Positions 16,446 to 25,142 of a DNA stretch of 64,000 nucleotides are shown here, piece by piece. Position 1 is the first letter of the stretch, and every line of letters starts with the position of its first letter. The stretch lies in contig JADKIW010000001.1 in the NCBI GenBank assembly GCA_016721115.1, positions 2,805,501 to 2,869,500 on the forward strand, read 5' to 3'. This DNA is from Candidatus Defluviilinea proxima (lineage in GTDB: Bacteria; Chloroflexota; Anaerolineae; Anaerolineales; Villigracilaceae). The notes beneath the pieces were generated by a model. The model was not told the origin of the DNA, did no database searches, and saw only the letters and a program-made list of their open reading frames with translations. Both the position numbers and the translations under genes were made by a program.

Positions 16446-17678
16446 CTATCTTTCTTCAATTGTCACGCTAATAAGTTTATCGCCCGGCGGAGTTTCCTCG
16501 CCGATCTTTGCATCGCGTGGCGTGAGTTGCGTCAGCACATCCATGCCGCTGAGAACTTCGCCGAATATTGTGTAACGCCCGTTGAATTGTGGCGTCTCTG
16601 CGTATGTGATAAAGAATTGGCTTCCGCTGGTATCTGGCCCTGAGTTGACCATTGCCACCATGCCGGGTTTATCGAATGTGAGATCGGGGAGTATCTCCGT
16701 GATCACATAATAGCCGGGCGTGCCTTTGCCTGTTCCGCTGGGGTCGCCGGTTTGTGCATACACTTCTGGGATCACGCTATGAAACGTGACGTTGTCGTAC
16801 CATCCTTGCTTTGCAAGAAATAGGAACGAGTTCACTGTGTATGGCGCTTTGTCTGCAAATAGCTGAATGACCACGTCGCCCTTTTCTGTATGAAGCGTGG
16901 CGATATATTGTTTCGTTTGATTGATCATCATGGGTGGGCATTCGGTAAAGTGTCGTTTGCCCAGCAGGATCAACCCGACGATATCGTTCATGCTGTTGAA
17001 ATCCTGCGGCCCCAAATAAATTTCACCATTGATGACGATCAGCGGGACAGCGAACGGCCCAAACTTTTGCCCCGCCTCGAAATTGCTTTGGACTAAGTTC
17101 ACAACCGCTTCACTCTTAAGGTCAGCCTGAAACTTCTCAACATCCATTCCCAGCCCTGAAGCTTGTACTGCCGCCCATTGTTCGAAATCCTCAACAGGTA
17201 GATTGATCCAATTTGTCTGTTGTGAATACAACAGATCATGCAGTTCCCAGAATTTGCCTTGCAAGTTCGCGGCTTCTACTGCTTGTGCGGCGAGCAGGGC
17301 TTTGTCATTGCGCCCTACAAATGGGAAGATGCGGCTGATATACCGAATCTCGCCGGGATATTGCGCGAGCAACTTATTTATCACACCGGCGAAAGTGCCG
17401 CTTTCGGGGCGTTGCAGATCGCCATAGACCATGATCTTGACAGCCGCATCCTCAGGTCCAAGGATGTGATCCGCGCTGGTGATCGGCGGAAAGAGGGATG
17501 GAGCGTCTGGACCCGGCGTAGGGACGGTGGTGAAGGAAGTACAAGGCGGTGGAAGTGCTACCTTGGAGACGCTTGTAACAGTCGGTTGCGCTTGTGTTGT
17601 TACTGTTGCTGGTTGTGTGCAGGAAACAAAAGAAAGGAGAATGAGGAAAGATAGGAGAGTTAATTTAAAACGACGCAT
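16446..17678 (-). CDS. Lipoprotein fusing a DsbA-like thioredoxin fold to a cyclophilin domain, both lacking key residues
   Basis: A 410-residue exported lipoprotein (lipobox LSFVSC, Cys20). Residues 75-245 resemble DsbA/DsbG-type thioredoxins (VKIMVYGDLQRPESG, FPFVGRNDKALLAAQAVEAA, FWELHDLLYSQQ, VPLIVINGEIYLG), but the position of the CxxC reads LQRPES, so it cannot do thiol exchange. Residues 260-405 are a cyclophilin (KGDVVIQLFADKAP, SGSQFFITYAETPQ, FGEVLSGMDVL). Its FHRxIP motif reads FHSVIP, so the catalytic Arg is Ser; Gln in QTGD and the FF pocket remain. A chaperone or binding role outside the membrane is more likely than enzyme activity. It starts 3 bases after the gluzincin gene stops. 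Confidence 0.85.
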   Translation of the reverse strand: MRRFKLTLLSFLILLSFVSCTQPATVTTQAQPTVTSVSKVALPPPCTSFTTVPTPGPDAPSLFPPITSADHILGPEDAAVKIMVYGDLQRPESGTFAGVINKLLAQYPGEIRYISRIFPFVGRNDKALLAAQAVEAANLQGKFWELHDLLYSQQTNWINLPVEDFEQWAAVQASGLGMDVEKFQADLKSEAVVNLVQSNFEAGQKFGPFAVPLIVINGEIYLGPQDFNSMNDIVGLILLGKRHFTECPPMMINQTKQYIATLHTEKGDVVIQLFADKAPYTVNSFLFLAKQGWYDNVTFHSVIPEVYAQTGDPSGTGKGTPGYYVITEILPDLTFDKPGMVAMVNSGPDTSGSQFFITYAETPQFNGRYTIFGEVLSGMDVLTQLTPRDAKIGEETPPGDKLISVTIEER

Positions 17679-17681
17679 AAT

Positions 17682-18956
17682 TTATTTTTTTATGGCCTCT
17701 TGAAGTTGTTCGAAAGATGTCATCCATGCGATGGTGTTAATGAAATCTTTGAGCGTAGGGCTTTGGTCGCGCAAGGCACGCACCGCAGGTCCGACCGGGT
17801 CCTCGCCTGCCGCACCACCAGGGACATCGGCGTAGGCACCATGAAATGCAAAGTACGCCTGATTGAGTTTTCTAAGTAGATATCCATTTTGCCAGAAGAT
17901 CTGACGACGTCCTTCCATATACGTCTCTGCCTCTTCGATCTTTCCTTCAGAGAGAAGTTGATCGGCTGTGACGCGCGTCTCGTGCATCTCTGCGCGGAAG
18001 TCAAAGGGAGGCGGGTCGTCATACAAGGATGAGGGAAGAGAAGAGTTGTTAAACAGAATCAGGTTTCGGTTAAAGGAAGAAGCGAGAAGTTCGGGATAAT
18101 AGGCTTGCACTACAAGTTTCCCTACTTCGTCGCCGACAATGTTAGCGGTTGTCTCGTTCATCGTGCGGAGTTCAGGTGTGGTGCTGTAATTGAGGCCCAG
18201 TGGACGAAGCTCGAGGTAGTTGTGAGTCCATTCATGGGCGATGGTGCTGATGAGCCAATTCAGGTCGGCGGTTTCCATCACCATGGTGGGGTATACGCCC
18301 ACGCCGCCGATCGGCACAACCAGTGTGGATACATCGAGAGATTTGGAGACTTTGTCTTCGAGCTTGATCTGGTCGTCAATGGTCAACGTTGGCAGAACGG
18401 AAATGTTTGCAGTTTGTTCGATCTTGTTGCGCGGTGAGACGATGAGAGCTAATGGTGTTGGTGAGTTGTGATACAGAACGGGAGGCAGGGGTTGCCCAAT
18501 GGTTGTTAGCCCAAGCCCAGCAAGTGCTTCACTGAGTTGTTCTTGCAGGATCGATTCGGCGAAGGGCGCAAGATCTTTTTGCCTTTTAATTAATTCGTCG
18601 CGTTGTTCGCGCAAAAAGGATGTGGCTGTTTCTTTATCGGTGATATTGGGGTCAGCATAAACCTGTTCGATGCGATTTTCTGTTTGCATCAGGTTTTCGG
18701 TTGTGTGCAAGTATACGGATACGAGTTGCTTATTCGTTTCTCTATCGAAAGTGTATGGGGAATTGATGGTGGCTTGCTCGATTTTTGTCCATGTGGCGTT
18801 CCATACCCAATTAGGGTAATCGAACTCGATCTCGCGTGTATAAAAACGGACGCGATCTGTGGCCTCTGCAAATCGGGGCGTGTCACTACCCCCAATGATG
18901 AGGATGATGATCGATATAATAATGAAATCAACTATGCGTCCAAAGCGATCTAACAT
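17682..18956 (-). CDS. Membrane-anchored gluzincin-like metalloprotease, family not recognised
   Basis: A 424-residue protein with one N-terminal helix (residues 8-24) and a large outside domain. A zinc-protease motif is visible in STIAHEWTHNYLELR, followed about 30 residues later by TMNETTANIVGDEVG, which supplies a candidate third Glu ligand as in gluzincins. The N-terminal part of the domain is helical and charged (ENRIEQVYADPN, REQRDELIKRQKDLAPFAE). The start at 18956 (MLDRFGRIVDF) is favoured because a TATAAT box lies 7 bases upstream; the longer form from 19001 would include the promoter. It heads the minus-strand operon down to 15050. Substrate unknown. Confidence 0.75.
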   Translation of the reverse strand: MLDRFGRIVDFIIISIIILIIGGSDTPRFAEATDRVRFYTREIEFDYPNWVWNATWTKIEQATINSPYTFDRETNKQLVSVYLHTTENLMQTENRIEQVYADPNITDKETATSFLREQRDELIKRQKDLAPFAESILQEQLSEALAGLGLTTIGQPLPPVLYHNSPTPLALIVSPRNKIEQTANISVLPTLTIDDQIKLEDKVSKSLDVSTLVVPIGGVGVYPTMVMETADLNWLISTIAHEWTHNYLELRPLGLNYSTTPELRTMNETTANIVGDEVGKLVVQAYYPELLASSFNRNLILFNNSSLPSSLYDDPPPFDFRAEMHETRVTADQLLSEGKIEEAETYMEGRRQIFWQNGYLLRKLNQAYFAFHGAYADVPGGAAGEDPVGPAVRALRDQSPTLKDFINTIAWMTSFEQLQEAIKK

Positions 18957-18963
18957 GCGGCGG

Positions 18964-18969
18964 ATTATA
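18964..18969 (-). promoter_or_regulatory. -10 element giving a leaderless gluzincin transcript
   Basis: GGGTATAATCC on the minus strand, with 7 bases between TATAAT and the ATG at 18956, so initiation should coincide with the start codon. Confidence 0.6.
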
Positions 18970-18987
18970 CCCGTATGGGCATAATAT

Positions 18988-19030
18988 AACAGCAGGGGCA
19001 CCTCGTGTTTTGTGAGGTGTCCCTGCTGTT
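18988..19030 (-). terminator. Terminator after the GltD-like gene
   Basis: Nearly perfect 17-bp inverted repeat (arms 18988-19004 and 19014-19030) with a 9-base loop, 26 bases after the stop at 19056, followed on the minus strand by TTATATT. It separates this gene from the promoter of the gluzincin operon. Confidence 0.8.
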
Positions 19031-19055
19031 GCCTGCCCTCCAGCAGAGGTTAATT

Positions 19056-20495
19056 TCAGCTTTTGTTTTTCAAGTACTCATCAATCGCCCACGCGGCTTT
19101 GCGTCCGCCGACCATGGCAGTGACAACGAGATCGGGTCCAGTGGCACAATCGCCGCCAGAGAATACACCCTCACGTGATGTTGCTCCTGTTTTCTTGTCT
19201 GCTTTGATAAGACCCCAGTTATGAGTCTCGATGTCAGGTGTGGTCTTGCCGATGATGGGGTCGGGCCAATATCCCAGCGCAAGGATGGCAGTATCGCAGG
19301 CCACACTAAAGTTCGAACCTTCCACGGGTACAGGTTTGCGCCTGCCTTTGGCATCAGGTTCGCCTAATTTCATTTCAATACACTCCACTGCGGCGAGCTT
19401 TCCATTTTCACCGGGGATGAATTTTACAGGTTGGGTAAGGAAGCGATACTTTGCACCTTCTTCTCTTGCAAGTGTGCGATCCTTTTTTCCGCCGGGCATT
19501 TCTTTTTCTGTACGGCGATACAGGCAGGTAACTTCTTCTGCACCAAGCCGTAATGCAGAACGCAGGCAGTCAGAAGCTGTGTCACCGCCACCAATTACTA
19601 CGACGCGTTTGCCCACTTCAAGATGCTTTCTCATTTCTTTCGGGAGCATGCTCGAATCCACGTTGGCGCGGACGAGGAAATCTGTCGCTTCGAATACACC
19701 AGGCAGATCTGTGCCGGGCGTGTCTTCCATCTTTGCATCGACTTCAGAGCCAACGCCTATAAAAACTGCTTCAAAGCCTTCGTCAAAAAGGTCGTTAATC
19801 ATTTTGTCTTTTCCGATATAGGTATTGGGGACGAACTTTACGCCTGCACGCTCGAATTCCTCCCACTTTTCCTCCCAAACATCTTTTGGAAGTTTGAAAT
19901 TCGGGATGCCGTAAACGAGTAAGCCACCCGGCGCAGGTTTGGATTCGAAGATCGTTACCTCGTATCCTCTTTGGACGAGTTGGTCGGCACAGCCTAAACC
20001 AGCTGGTCCGGCCCCGATAACGGCCACCCGCTTTCCCGTTGGAGGAGCGAGCGGAATTACATGTCCCATGTGACGGCGTTTATAATCAACAGTGAAAGCC
20101 TCGAGTTCGCCGCATAGAACGGGTGTATGATGTTTGTTGAGAACACAAGACCCCTGGCATAGTGCCTCGTGTGGGCAGACGCGTCCACAAACTTCTGGCA
20201 GGGAACTGGTCTTGTGATATAAATCTGCGGCTTCTGCGAAACGTCCCTGTTCGATGAGCCACATGGCTGATGGAATATCATTGCTGGTGGGGCAGGCGAC
20301 CATGCAGGGGGCAGGATCTGGGCAATGGATGCATCGTGATGCTTCAACCATTGCGCGTTCTGGGTCAAATTCAATGATGACGCCGTCGAAGTCGCAGGTC
20401 CGTTCCTCTGGAGAGCGCAGGTCAAGATCAAAGAAGGGCATATTGGCCCTTGCTTTGCGGTCAATGACGAGGGTCTCACTCGGTATAAACTGCAT
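19056..20495 (-). CDS. gltD: GltD-like NAD(P)H-dependent oxidoreductase (glutamate synthase small-subunit family)
   Basis: A 479-residue flavoprotein. The N-terminal part carries the Cys pattern of two 4Fe-4S clusters (CIHCPDPAPC, ACPTSNDIP, CGRVCPHEALCQGSC). The FAD-binding motif VAVIGAGPAGLGCADQL is near residue 156 and the NAD(P)H motif VVVIGGGDTASDC near 295, with CLYRRTEKEMPG and the C-terminal GVFSGGDCATGPDLVV. This is the fold of GltD, NfnB and the dihydropyrimidine dehydrogenase N-terminal half. No large subunit (GltB) is nearby, so its electron acceptor is not defined and it may serve another partner. GGAG precedes the start by 9 bases. It is monocistronic and divergent from the exporter operon. 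Confidence 0.88.
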   Translation of the reverse strand: MQFIPSETLVIDRKARANMPFFDLDLRSPEERTCDFDGVIIEFDPERAMVEASRCIHCPDPAPCMVACPTSNDIPSAMWLIEQGRFAEAADLYHKTSSLPEVCGRVCPHEALCQGSCVLNKHHTPVLCGELEAFTVDYKRRHMGHVIPLAPPTGKRVAVIGAGPAGLGCADQLVQRGYEVTIFESKPAPGGLLVYGIPNFKLPKDVWEEKWEEFERAGVKFVPNTYIGKDKMINDLFDEGFEAVFIGVGSEVDAKMEDTPGTDLPGVFEATDFLVRANVDSSMLPKEMRKHLEVGKRVVVIGGGDTASDCLRSALRLGAEEVTCLYRRTEKEMPGGKKDRTLAREEGAKYRFLTQPVKFIPGENGKLAAVECIEMKLGEPDAKGRRKPVPVEGSNFSVACDTAILALGYWPDPIIGKTTPDIETHNWGLIKADKKTGATSREGVFSGGDCATGPDLVVTAMVGGRKAAWAIDEYLKNKS

Positions 20496-20744
20496 GAGTT
20501 TCTCCAGAGTTTGTTATGGACGAAGACTTCAAAATAATCATACCAAACATGGTCTGCGTCTATAGGCTTGAATGTCACCAAACTAGACGACAATCGTCAC
20601 AATTGCGAAATATAAGACTTTCGTCAATGTAATGCTTGAAATTCATCGTCAATTCATATTTATGGGGTATAAATTCGGGCTGAATATTTTGTGTGGATAT
20701 TACGTTTAACATTTAACGAGGCAACCCCTCGTGGAGGCAACAAA

Positions 20745-22013
20745 ATGGGTAATTTTCTAAAGAAAAATCGAATAGTGCTGATATTGCTCCTTGTGGTCAT
20801 TATCGTGGCCGGTGTGTTCTTCGTGAATAAAAGCAAGAACACCACCACGAATACAGGATTCCAGACCGCAACGGTCAAACGAGGCAATTTGACAGCAACA
20901 ATCGGTGCAACCGGAACGGTCCGAGCCAAACAGAGCGCTGTTCTGATATGGCAGGCCGCCGGGACCGTGGACACGGTCAATGTGAAGGTTGGTGATAATG
21001 TCCCCGCTGGCTTTGTGATGTCCTTCCTTTCCAAGACATCGCTTCCGCAGAGCATCATTCTGGCCGAAGCAGACCTTGCCAGTGCACAAAAATCGCTGGA
21101 TGATCTTTTGAATTCTGATACATCCCGTGCGCAAGCTGTGATCGATTTGCGTAAGGCCAAAGATGCCTACACCAAGGCATATAACTGGCGCCGCGAGTTG
21201 GACAAAAATCGCATCACGATCAAGGAAATTGAGTACAAAACATTTTATGGAAAAAAATTCCCTATTGAGACCGAGAAAAAGGTTTGGGCTGATGAAACCA
21301 CCAAGCAAAAGGCACAAGAAGACCTTGAGCTCAAGGAAGCCAGACTAAATGATGCCCAACGAACGTATGACCTATTAACTAGCGGCAACACTGTAGAGAT
21401 CGCATCAGCTCAGGCTCGGGTAGATGCGGCGCAGGCTACCCTGAATCTGTCACGTGTGATCGCGCCATTCGGCGGAATTGTGACTGAAGCCTATCCTCTC
21501 TCCGGCGATCAGGTCAGCGCGGGGGCAACCGCCTTCCGCGTGGATGATCTTTCCAGTTTGTTGGGGGATGTGGAAGTCTCTGAAGTAGATATCAACAGTG
21601 TCTCAGTAGGTCAACCTGCCACGCTTTCCTTTGATGCTATTTTAGGTAAAGAGTATCACGGAGAAGTAGTCGAAGTTGCGAAGGTAGGTACGAATACAGG
21701 CGGCGTTGTCAGTTTTACTGTTACTGTTGAGTTGACAGATGCCGATGAATTTGTGAAACCCGGTATGACCGCCGCAGTTAATGTCGTGGTCAAACAAGAG
21801 AATGACGTTTTGCTGGTTCCCAACCGTGCAGTACGGTTAGTGGATTCTGAACGGGTTGTATATATTCTTGTAAATGGTCTGCCCCAGCCGGTCAAAGTTC
21901 AACTTGGTTCTTCATCGGGCGTCGACAGTGTCCTTATCTCTGGCGATATCAAAGAAGGTGACTCGATCATTTTGAATCCACCCACCGTTAATGGTGGGCC
22001 GTTCGGAGGCTAA
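20745..22013 (+). CDS. MacA/HlyD-type periplasmic adaptor of an ABC exporter
   Basis: A 422-residue membrane-fusion protein. One N-terminal helix (9-27) anchors it; then come a biotinyl-lipoyl-like half (ATIGATGTVRAKQSAVL), a long helical hairpin (about 100-230, AQAVIDLRKAKDAYTKA and NDAQRTYDLL), the second lipoyl half with VIAPFGGIVTEA, and beta-barrel and membrane-proximal domains to the C-terminus. The start at 20745 has GGAGG 8 bases upstream. The ATPase gene begins 1 base after its stop. It is clearly a paralogue of the lipoprotein adaptor at 50722-51759. The organism's group is thought to be largely monoderm, so the hairpin may act without TolC; that is inference. Confidence 0.9.
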   Translation: MGNFLKKNRIVLILLLVVIIVAGVFFVNKSKNTTTNTGFQTATVKRGNLTATIGATGTVRAKQSAVLIWQAAGTVDTVNVKVGDNVPAGFVMSFLSKTSLPQSIILAEADLASAQKSLDDLLNSDTSRAQAVIDLRKAKDAYTKAYNWRRELDKNRITIKEIEYKTFYGKKFPIETEKKVWADETTKQKAQEDLELKEARLNDAQRTYDLLTSGNTVEIASAQARVDAAQATLNLSRVIAPFGGIVTEAYPLSGDQVSAGATAFRVDDLSSLLGDVEVSEVDINSVSVGQPATLSFDAILGKEYHGEVVEVAKVGTNTGGVVSFTVTVELTDADEFVKPGMTAAVNVVVKQENDVLLVPNRAVRLVDSERVVYILVNGLPQPVKVQLGSSSGVDSVLISGDIKEGDSIILNPPTVNGGPFGG

Positions 22014-22014
22014 T

Positions 22015-22716
22015 ATGGACTGGGTGATCGAAGCGCGTAACCTGGTAAAAACGTACAAAATGGGCGAGTTTGACGTTCAGGCGTTGCGCGGTGTTTCGTT
22101 TAAGATCAGGCGTGGTGAAGTTGTCTCCATTATGGGACCTTCCGGCTCTGGCAAGTCAACCATGATGAATACACTTGGATGTCTGGATAGACCGACATCT
22201 GGTGAATATATCCTGGATGGTGAGTCGGTCGGAAATATGAATGATGATCAACTTGCCAGCGTTCGCAACCGTAAAGTTGGGTTTGTTTTTCAAAGCTTCA
22301 ACCTGCTTTCACGTCTGACAGCTTTGGGAAATGTTGAATTACCTTTACGCTATGCAGGTATCACAGAAGGACGACGCGAGCGTGCGCAAGCGGCCCTTGA
22401 AGCCGTGGGCTTGAAAGATCGCATGACACATCGTCCTTATGAACTTTCAGGCGGTCAACAGCAACGTGTGGCTGTTGCGCGTGCCATTGTAAATGACCCT
22501 GCCATGATCATGGCAGATGAACCAACTGGAAACCTGGATTCCAAAGTTGGAAAAGAGATCATGAACCTTTTGCTCAACCTCAACAAGGACCGTGGCACGA
22601 CTCTGGTCATTGTTACACATGACCCCAATATTGCGGCACAAACCCAACGCGTGATCCGCTTGCGCGATGGTGAACTGGAATCGTCCGGTGAAGAAACGGA
22701 AGGGATGACACAATGA
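22015..22716 (+). CDS. MacB/LolD-type ABC transporter ATP-binding protein
   Basis: A 233-residue ATPase with all ABC motifs: Walker A GPSGSGKST (about 40), Q-loop VFQSFNLL, signature LSGGQQQRVAVARA, Walker B MIMADEPTGNLDS and H-loop IVTHD. The DEPTGNLDS sequence marks the LolD/MacB/FtsE branch that works with FtsX-fold permeases. The start at 22015 is chosen because CGGAGGC overlaps the end of the adaptor gene just upstream. It overlaps the permease by 4 bases (ATGA). Together with its neighbours it would form a MacAB-like exporter for peptides, lipids or lipoproteins; the substrate is not visible from sequence. Confidence 0.95.
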   Translation: MDWVIEARNLVKTYKMGEFDVQALRGVSFKIRRGEVVSIMGPSGSGKSTMMNTLGCLDRPTSGEYILDGESVGNMNDDQLASVRNRKVGFVFQSFNLLSRLTALGNVELPLRYAGITEGRRERAQAALEAVGLKDRMTHRPYELSGGQQQRVAVARAIVNDPAMIMADEPTGNLDSKVGKEIMNLLLNLNKDRGTTLVIVTHDPNIAAQTQRVIRLRDGELESSGEETEGMTQ

Positions 22717-23969
22717 GTTTTGCACAGGCCCTTCTCGAAGCCATTGAAAGTTTGAATGGCAATAAAATGCGTTCAGGCCTCACAGTGCTTGGCATTGTGA
22801 TCGGCGTTGCCGCTGTGATCGCCATGTTAGCAGTGGGTAATGGCGCTCAGGCGTCCATAACGGGTTCCATTAGCAGTATCGGCACGAACCTGTTGTTCGT
22901 GTTCAAAGGTAGTGCAGATGGCCCAGGTGGACCAGGCGGCGGTAACAGAAGCGGTAACAATGATCGTCCTCTCACTCTTGCAGATGCAGAAGCGATCGCT
23001 GATCCATTTGCTGCGCCTTCTGTGGCAGTTGTTGCCCCTGTGATCCAGGGAAATGGGACGCTTTCATTCGGCGGCGAAAAATCTACAACAAGAATTACCG
23101 GCGTGACGCCGGATTATTCTTCCGTGCGTAACCTCGAACTTGCCGAAGGTGATTTTGTCAACCAAGAGCACATGCTTGGACGGATGTCCGTTGTGGTGCT
23201 CGGACCAGATGCGGCAGATGCACTCTTTGGTCACCATGATGGAGTTGTTGGCGAAACGATCCGTATAGAAGGGCAACCTTTTCGTGTGATCGGCATTTTG
23301 GTGGGGAAAGGTGGAGGCTCGTTTGGTAGTGAAGATGGTGATGCCTACATTCCCTTCACTACTGCGCAGGCACGTCTTATAAAGCGTGCCTCGAGAGATG
23401 AAATCGATGTGCTCTATGTACAAGCCACTACTGCGGAAGCGGTACCGAGCGCATCAGAAGAGATCGCAAATATTTTGCGTCAGCGTCATCGTACGCCTAT
23501 TGGTGCTGATGACTTTACTGTTTTCACGCAACAGGATTTCCTCAAAACATTTGAAACGATCACAGGTGTGTTGACCATCTTCCTTGGCGGTATTGCAGGC
23601 ATTTCACTGTTGGTGGGTGGTATTGGTATCATGAACATCATGCTTGTGTCCGTTACAGAACGTACTCGCGAGATTGGTCTACGCAAGGCATTGGGCGCTC
23701 GCAAGAAAGATATTTTGCTTCAATTCCTTACTGAGTCGTCGTTGCTTAGTTTTATAGGAGGCATTATTGGCATCATGTTTGGCTGGCTCATTGCTTTTGC
23801 AGTGGGGCAGGTTGCCAAAGCAACGGGTAATAATTTTGTACCCATCGTAGGAACAGATGCTATTCTGCTTTCAACGAGTTTCTCAGCGATCATCGGCCTG
23901 TTCTTTGGGATTTACCCAGCCAGCCGAGCCGCAAACCTCGAGCCAGTAGAAGCTCTCAGATACGAGTAA
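22713..23969 (+). CDS. MacB-type ABC transporter permease (FtsX fold)
   Basis: A 418-residue permease with the MacB architecture: first helix (about 18-42, LTVLGIVIGVAAVIAMLAVG), a large extracytoplasmic domain (about 45-280) and three C-terminal helices. Family markers are NKMRSGLTVLGI, the GAQASITGSISSIGTN segment, and the C-terminal ERTREIGLRKALGA coupling helix followed by FLTESSLLSFIGGIIG. A Gly/Asn-rich loop (GGPGGGNRSGNN) lies near residue 72. The final segment GIYPASRAANLEPVEALRYE is the usual family end. A terminator follows directly, so the operon is adaptor-ATPase-permease. Confidence 0.95.
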   Translation: MSFAQALLEAIESLNGNKMRSGLTVLGIVIGVAAVIAMLAVGNGAQASITGSISSIGTNLLFVFKGSADGPGGPGGGNRSGNNDRPLTLADAEAIADPFAAPSVAVVAPVIQGNGTLSFGGEKSTTRITGVTPDYSSVRNLELAEGDFVNQEHMLGRMSVVVLGPDAADALFGHHDGVVGETIRIEGQPFRVIGILVGKGGGSFGSEDGDAYIPFTTAQARLIKRASRDEIDVLYVQATTAEAVPSASEEIANILRQRHRTPIGADDFTVFTQQDFLKTFETITGVLTIFLGGIAGISLLVGGIGIMNIMLVSVTERTREIGLRKALGARKKDILLQFLTESSLLSFIGGIIGIMFGWLIAFAVGQVAKATGNNFVPIVGTDAILLSTSFSAIIGLFFGIYPASRAANLEPVEALRYE

Positions 23970-23970
23970 C

Positions 23971-24005
23971 AAAAACAGGTCACGTTTGAAGCGTGGCCTG
24001 TTTTT
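23971..24005 (+). terminator. Terminator of the first MacAB-type operon
   Basis: 14-bp stem with one G-T pair (23971-23984 with 23992-24005), 7-base loop, ending in TTTTT. It begins one base after the permease stop codon. Confidence 0.85.
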
Positions 24006-24109
24006 CGTCTTATGCAAGACCTGCAATTTGTCCAATAATCCCCAACGATTGTCACTAAACAATTTGTCCAAACAGGTTTAAAACTGGGACAATTTCACCA
24101 TAAAAAGGA

Positions 24110-24115
24110 TAAAAT
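24110..24115 (+). promoter_or_regulatory. -10 element giving a leaderless transcript
   Basis: TAAAAT lies exactly 6 bases before the ATG at 24122 and no Shine-Dalgarno sequence is present, so the dehydrogenase mRNA probably begins at or next to its start codon. Confidence 0.5.
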
Positions 24116-24121
24116 ATCGCC

Positions 24122-25063
24122 ATGACTACATTCAAAGTTCTTATTACTGATGGACTTGACGAAAGCGGTCTGTCCATATTGCGTGCATCAGCTCAAGCCG
24201 ATGACCGCAATAATATTTCAGCGGAGGACCTTCTCAAAGAGATCCCTGCCTATGACGGTCTTATCGTTCGCGGTCGGACCAAGGTAACTGCTGCCGTTAT
24301 GGAAGCCGCTACCAATCTGAAAGTGATTGGCCGCGCCGGTGTTGGCGTGGATAACATTGACCTCGAGGCCGCAAAGAAAAAGGGCATCACAGTTGTCAAT
24401 GCACCAGTGTCCACAACATTGGCAGTTGCCGAACTGGCATTTGGCCTGATGCTTGCGGTTGCCCGTGAAATTCCTCGTGCTGATGCAGGATTGAAACAGG
24501 GTAAGTGGTTGAAGAAGGAACTTGAGGGCGTTGAGTTGAATGGAAAGACACTTGGCGTTATTGGTTTTGGCCGTATTGGTGCAGAAGTAGGCAAGCGCGC
24601 CACTGCCTTTGGTATGACTGTTGTGGCTTATGATCCGTTGATCGCGGCGGATGAGATCAAGCGCCGTGGTGCAGAACCCCTGACACTTGATGAATTGTAT
24701 GCTCGTGCAGATTTCATCACACTCCACTTACCGTTGACAAAAGACTCGCGTGATCTGGTGGGTGAAGAAGCCTTCTCCAAAATGAAGAAGGGCGTTCGAA
24801 TTGTCTCTGCCGCACGCGGTGGTATCATTAACGAACCTGCCCTCGTTGCAGCGTTGAACAGTGGCAAAGTGGCAGGTGCTGGTTTGGATGTGTTCGCAAC
24901 GGAGCCGCCCGGTTTGACAGATGTAGTTTCACACCCGCGTGTGATCGGCGCTCCGCATGTTGGCGCACAGACCGTTGAGGCACAGATCCGCGCTTCCGAA
25001 GATATCGCATCTGAGGTATTGGCTGGTTTGCGTGGTGAAGCCCTGCGCTGGAAGGTTGCATAA
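24122..25063 (+). CDS. D-3-phosphoglycerate dehydrogenase-like 2-hydroxyacid dehydrogenase
   Basis: A 313-residue NAD-dependent D-2-hydroxyacid dehydrogenase. Residues 1-95 and the last 25 form the catalytic domain (LIVRGRTKVTAAVMEAA, KVIGRAGVGVDNID), and the centre is the NAD domain with VIGFGRIGAEVGKRA near 143. The catalytic triad is visible: Arg in SAARGGIINE, Glu in VFATEPP and His in GAPHVGAQT. This length matches the short form of SerA without ACT domains, which starts serine synthesis from 3-phosphoglycerate. Other 2-hydroxyacid dehydrogenases are possible, but the N-terminal pattern favours SerA. No serC or serB is adjacent. Confidence 0.88.
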   Translation: MTTFKVLITDGLDESGLSILRASAQADDRNNISAEDLLKEIPAYDGLIVRGRTKVTAAVMEAATNLKVIGRAGVGVDNIDLEAAKKKGITVVNAPVSTTLAVAELAFGLMLAVAREIPRADAGLKQGKWLKKELEGVELNGKTLGVIGFGRIGAEVGKRATAFGMTVVAYDPLIAADEIKRRGAEPLTLDELYARADFITLHLPLTKDSRDLVGEEAFSKMKKGVRIVSAARGGIINEPALVAALNSGKVAGAGLDVFATEPPGLTDVVSHPRVIGAPHVGAQTVEAQIRASEDIASEVLAGLRGEALRWKVA

Positions 25064-25142
25064 TCCTATAATTCGGGATAGCATTTCCAGCGGCATAAAT
25101 TCATACACTGGGATTGCTATCCCGTTCACTATAGGAGAATGA

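Noticed and set aside
19056..20495. Complete glutamate synthase locus
   Set aside because: Only the small-subunit-like gene is present; no large subunit lies on either side.
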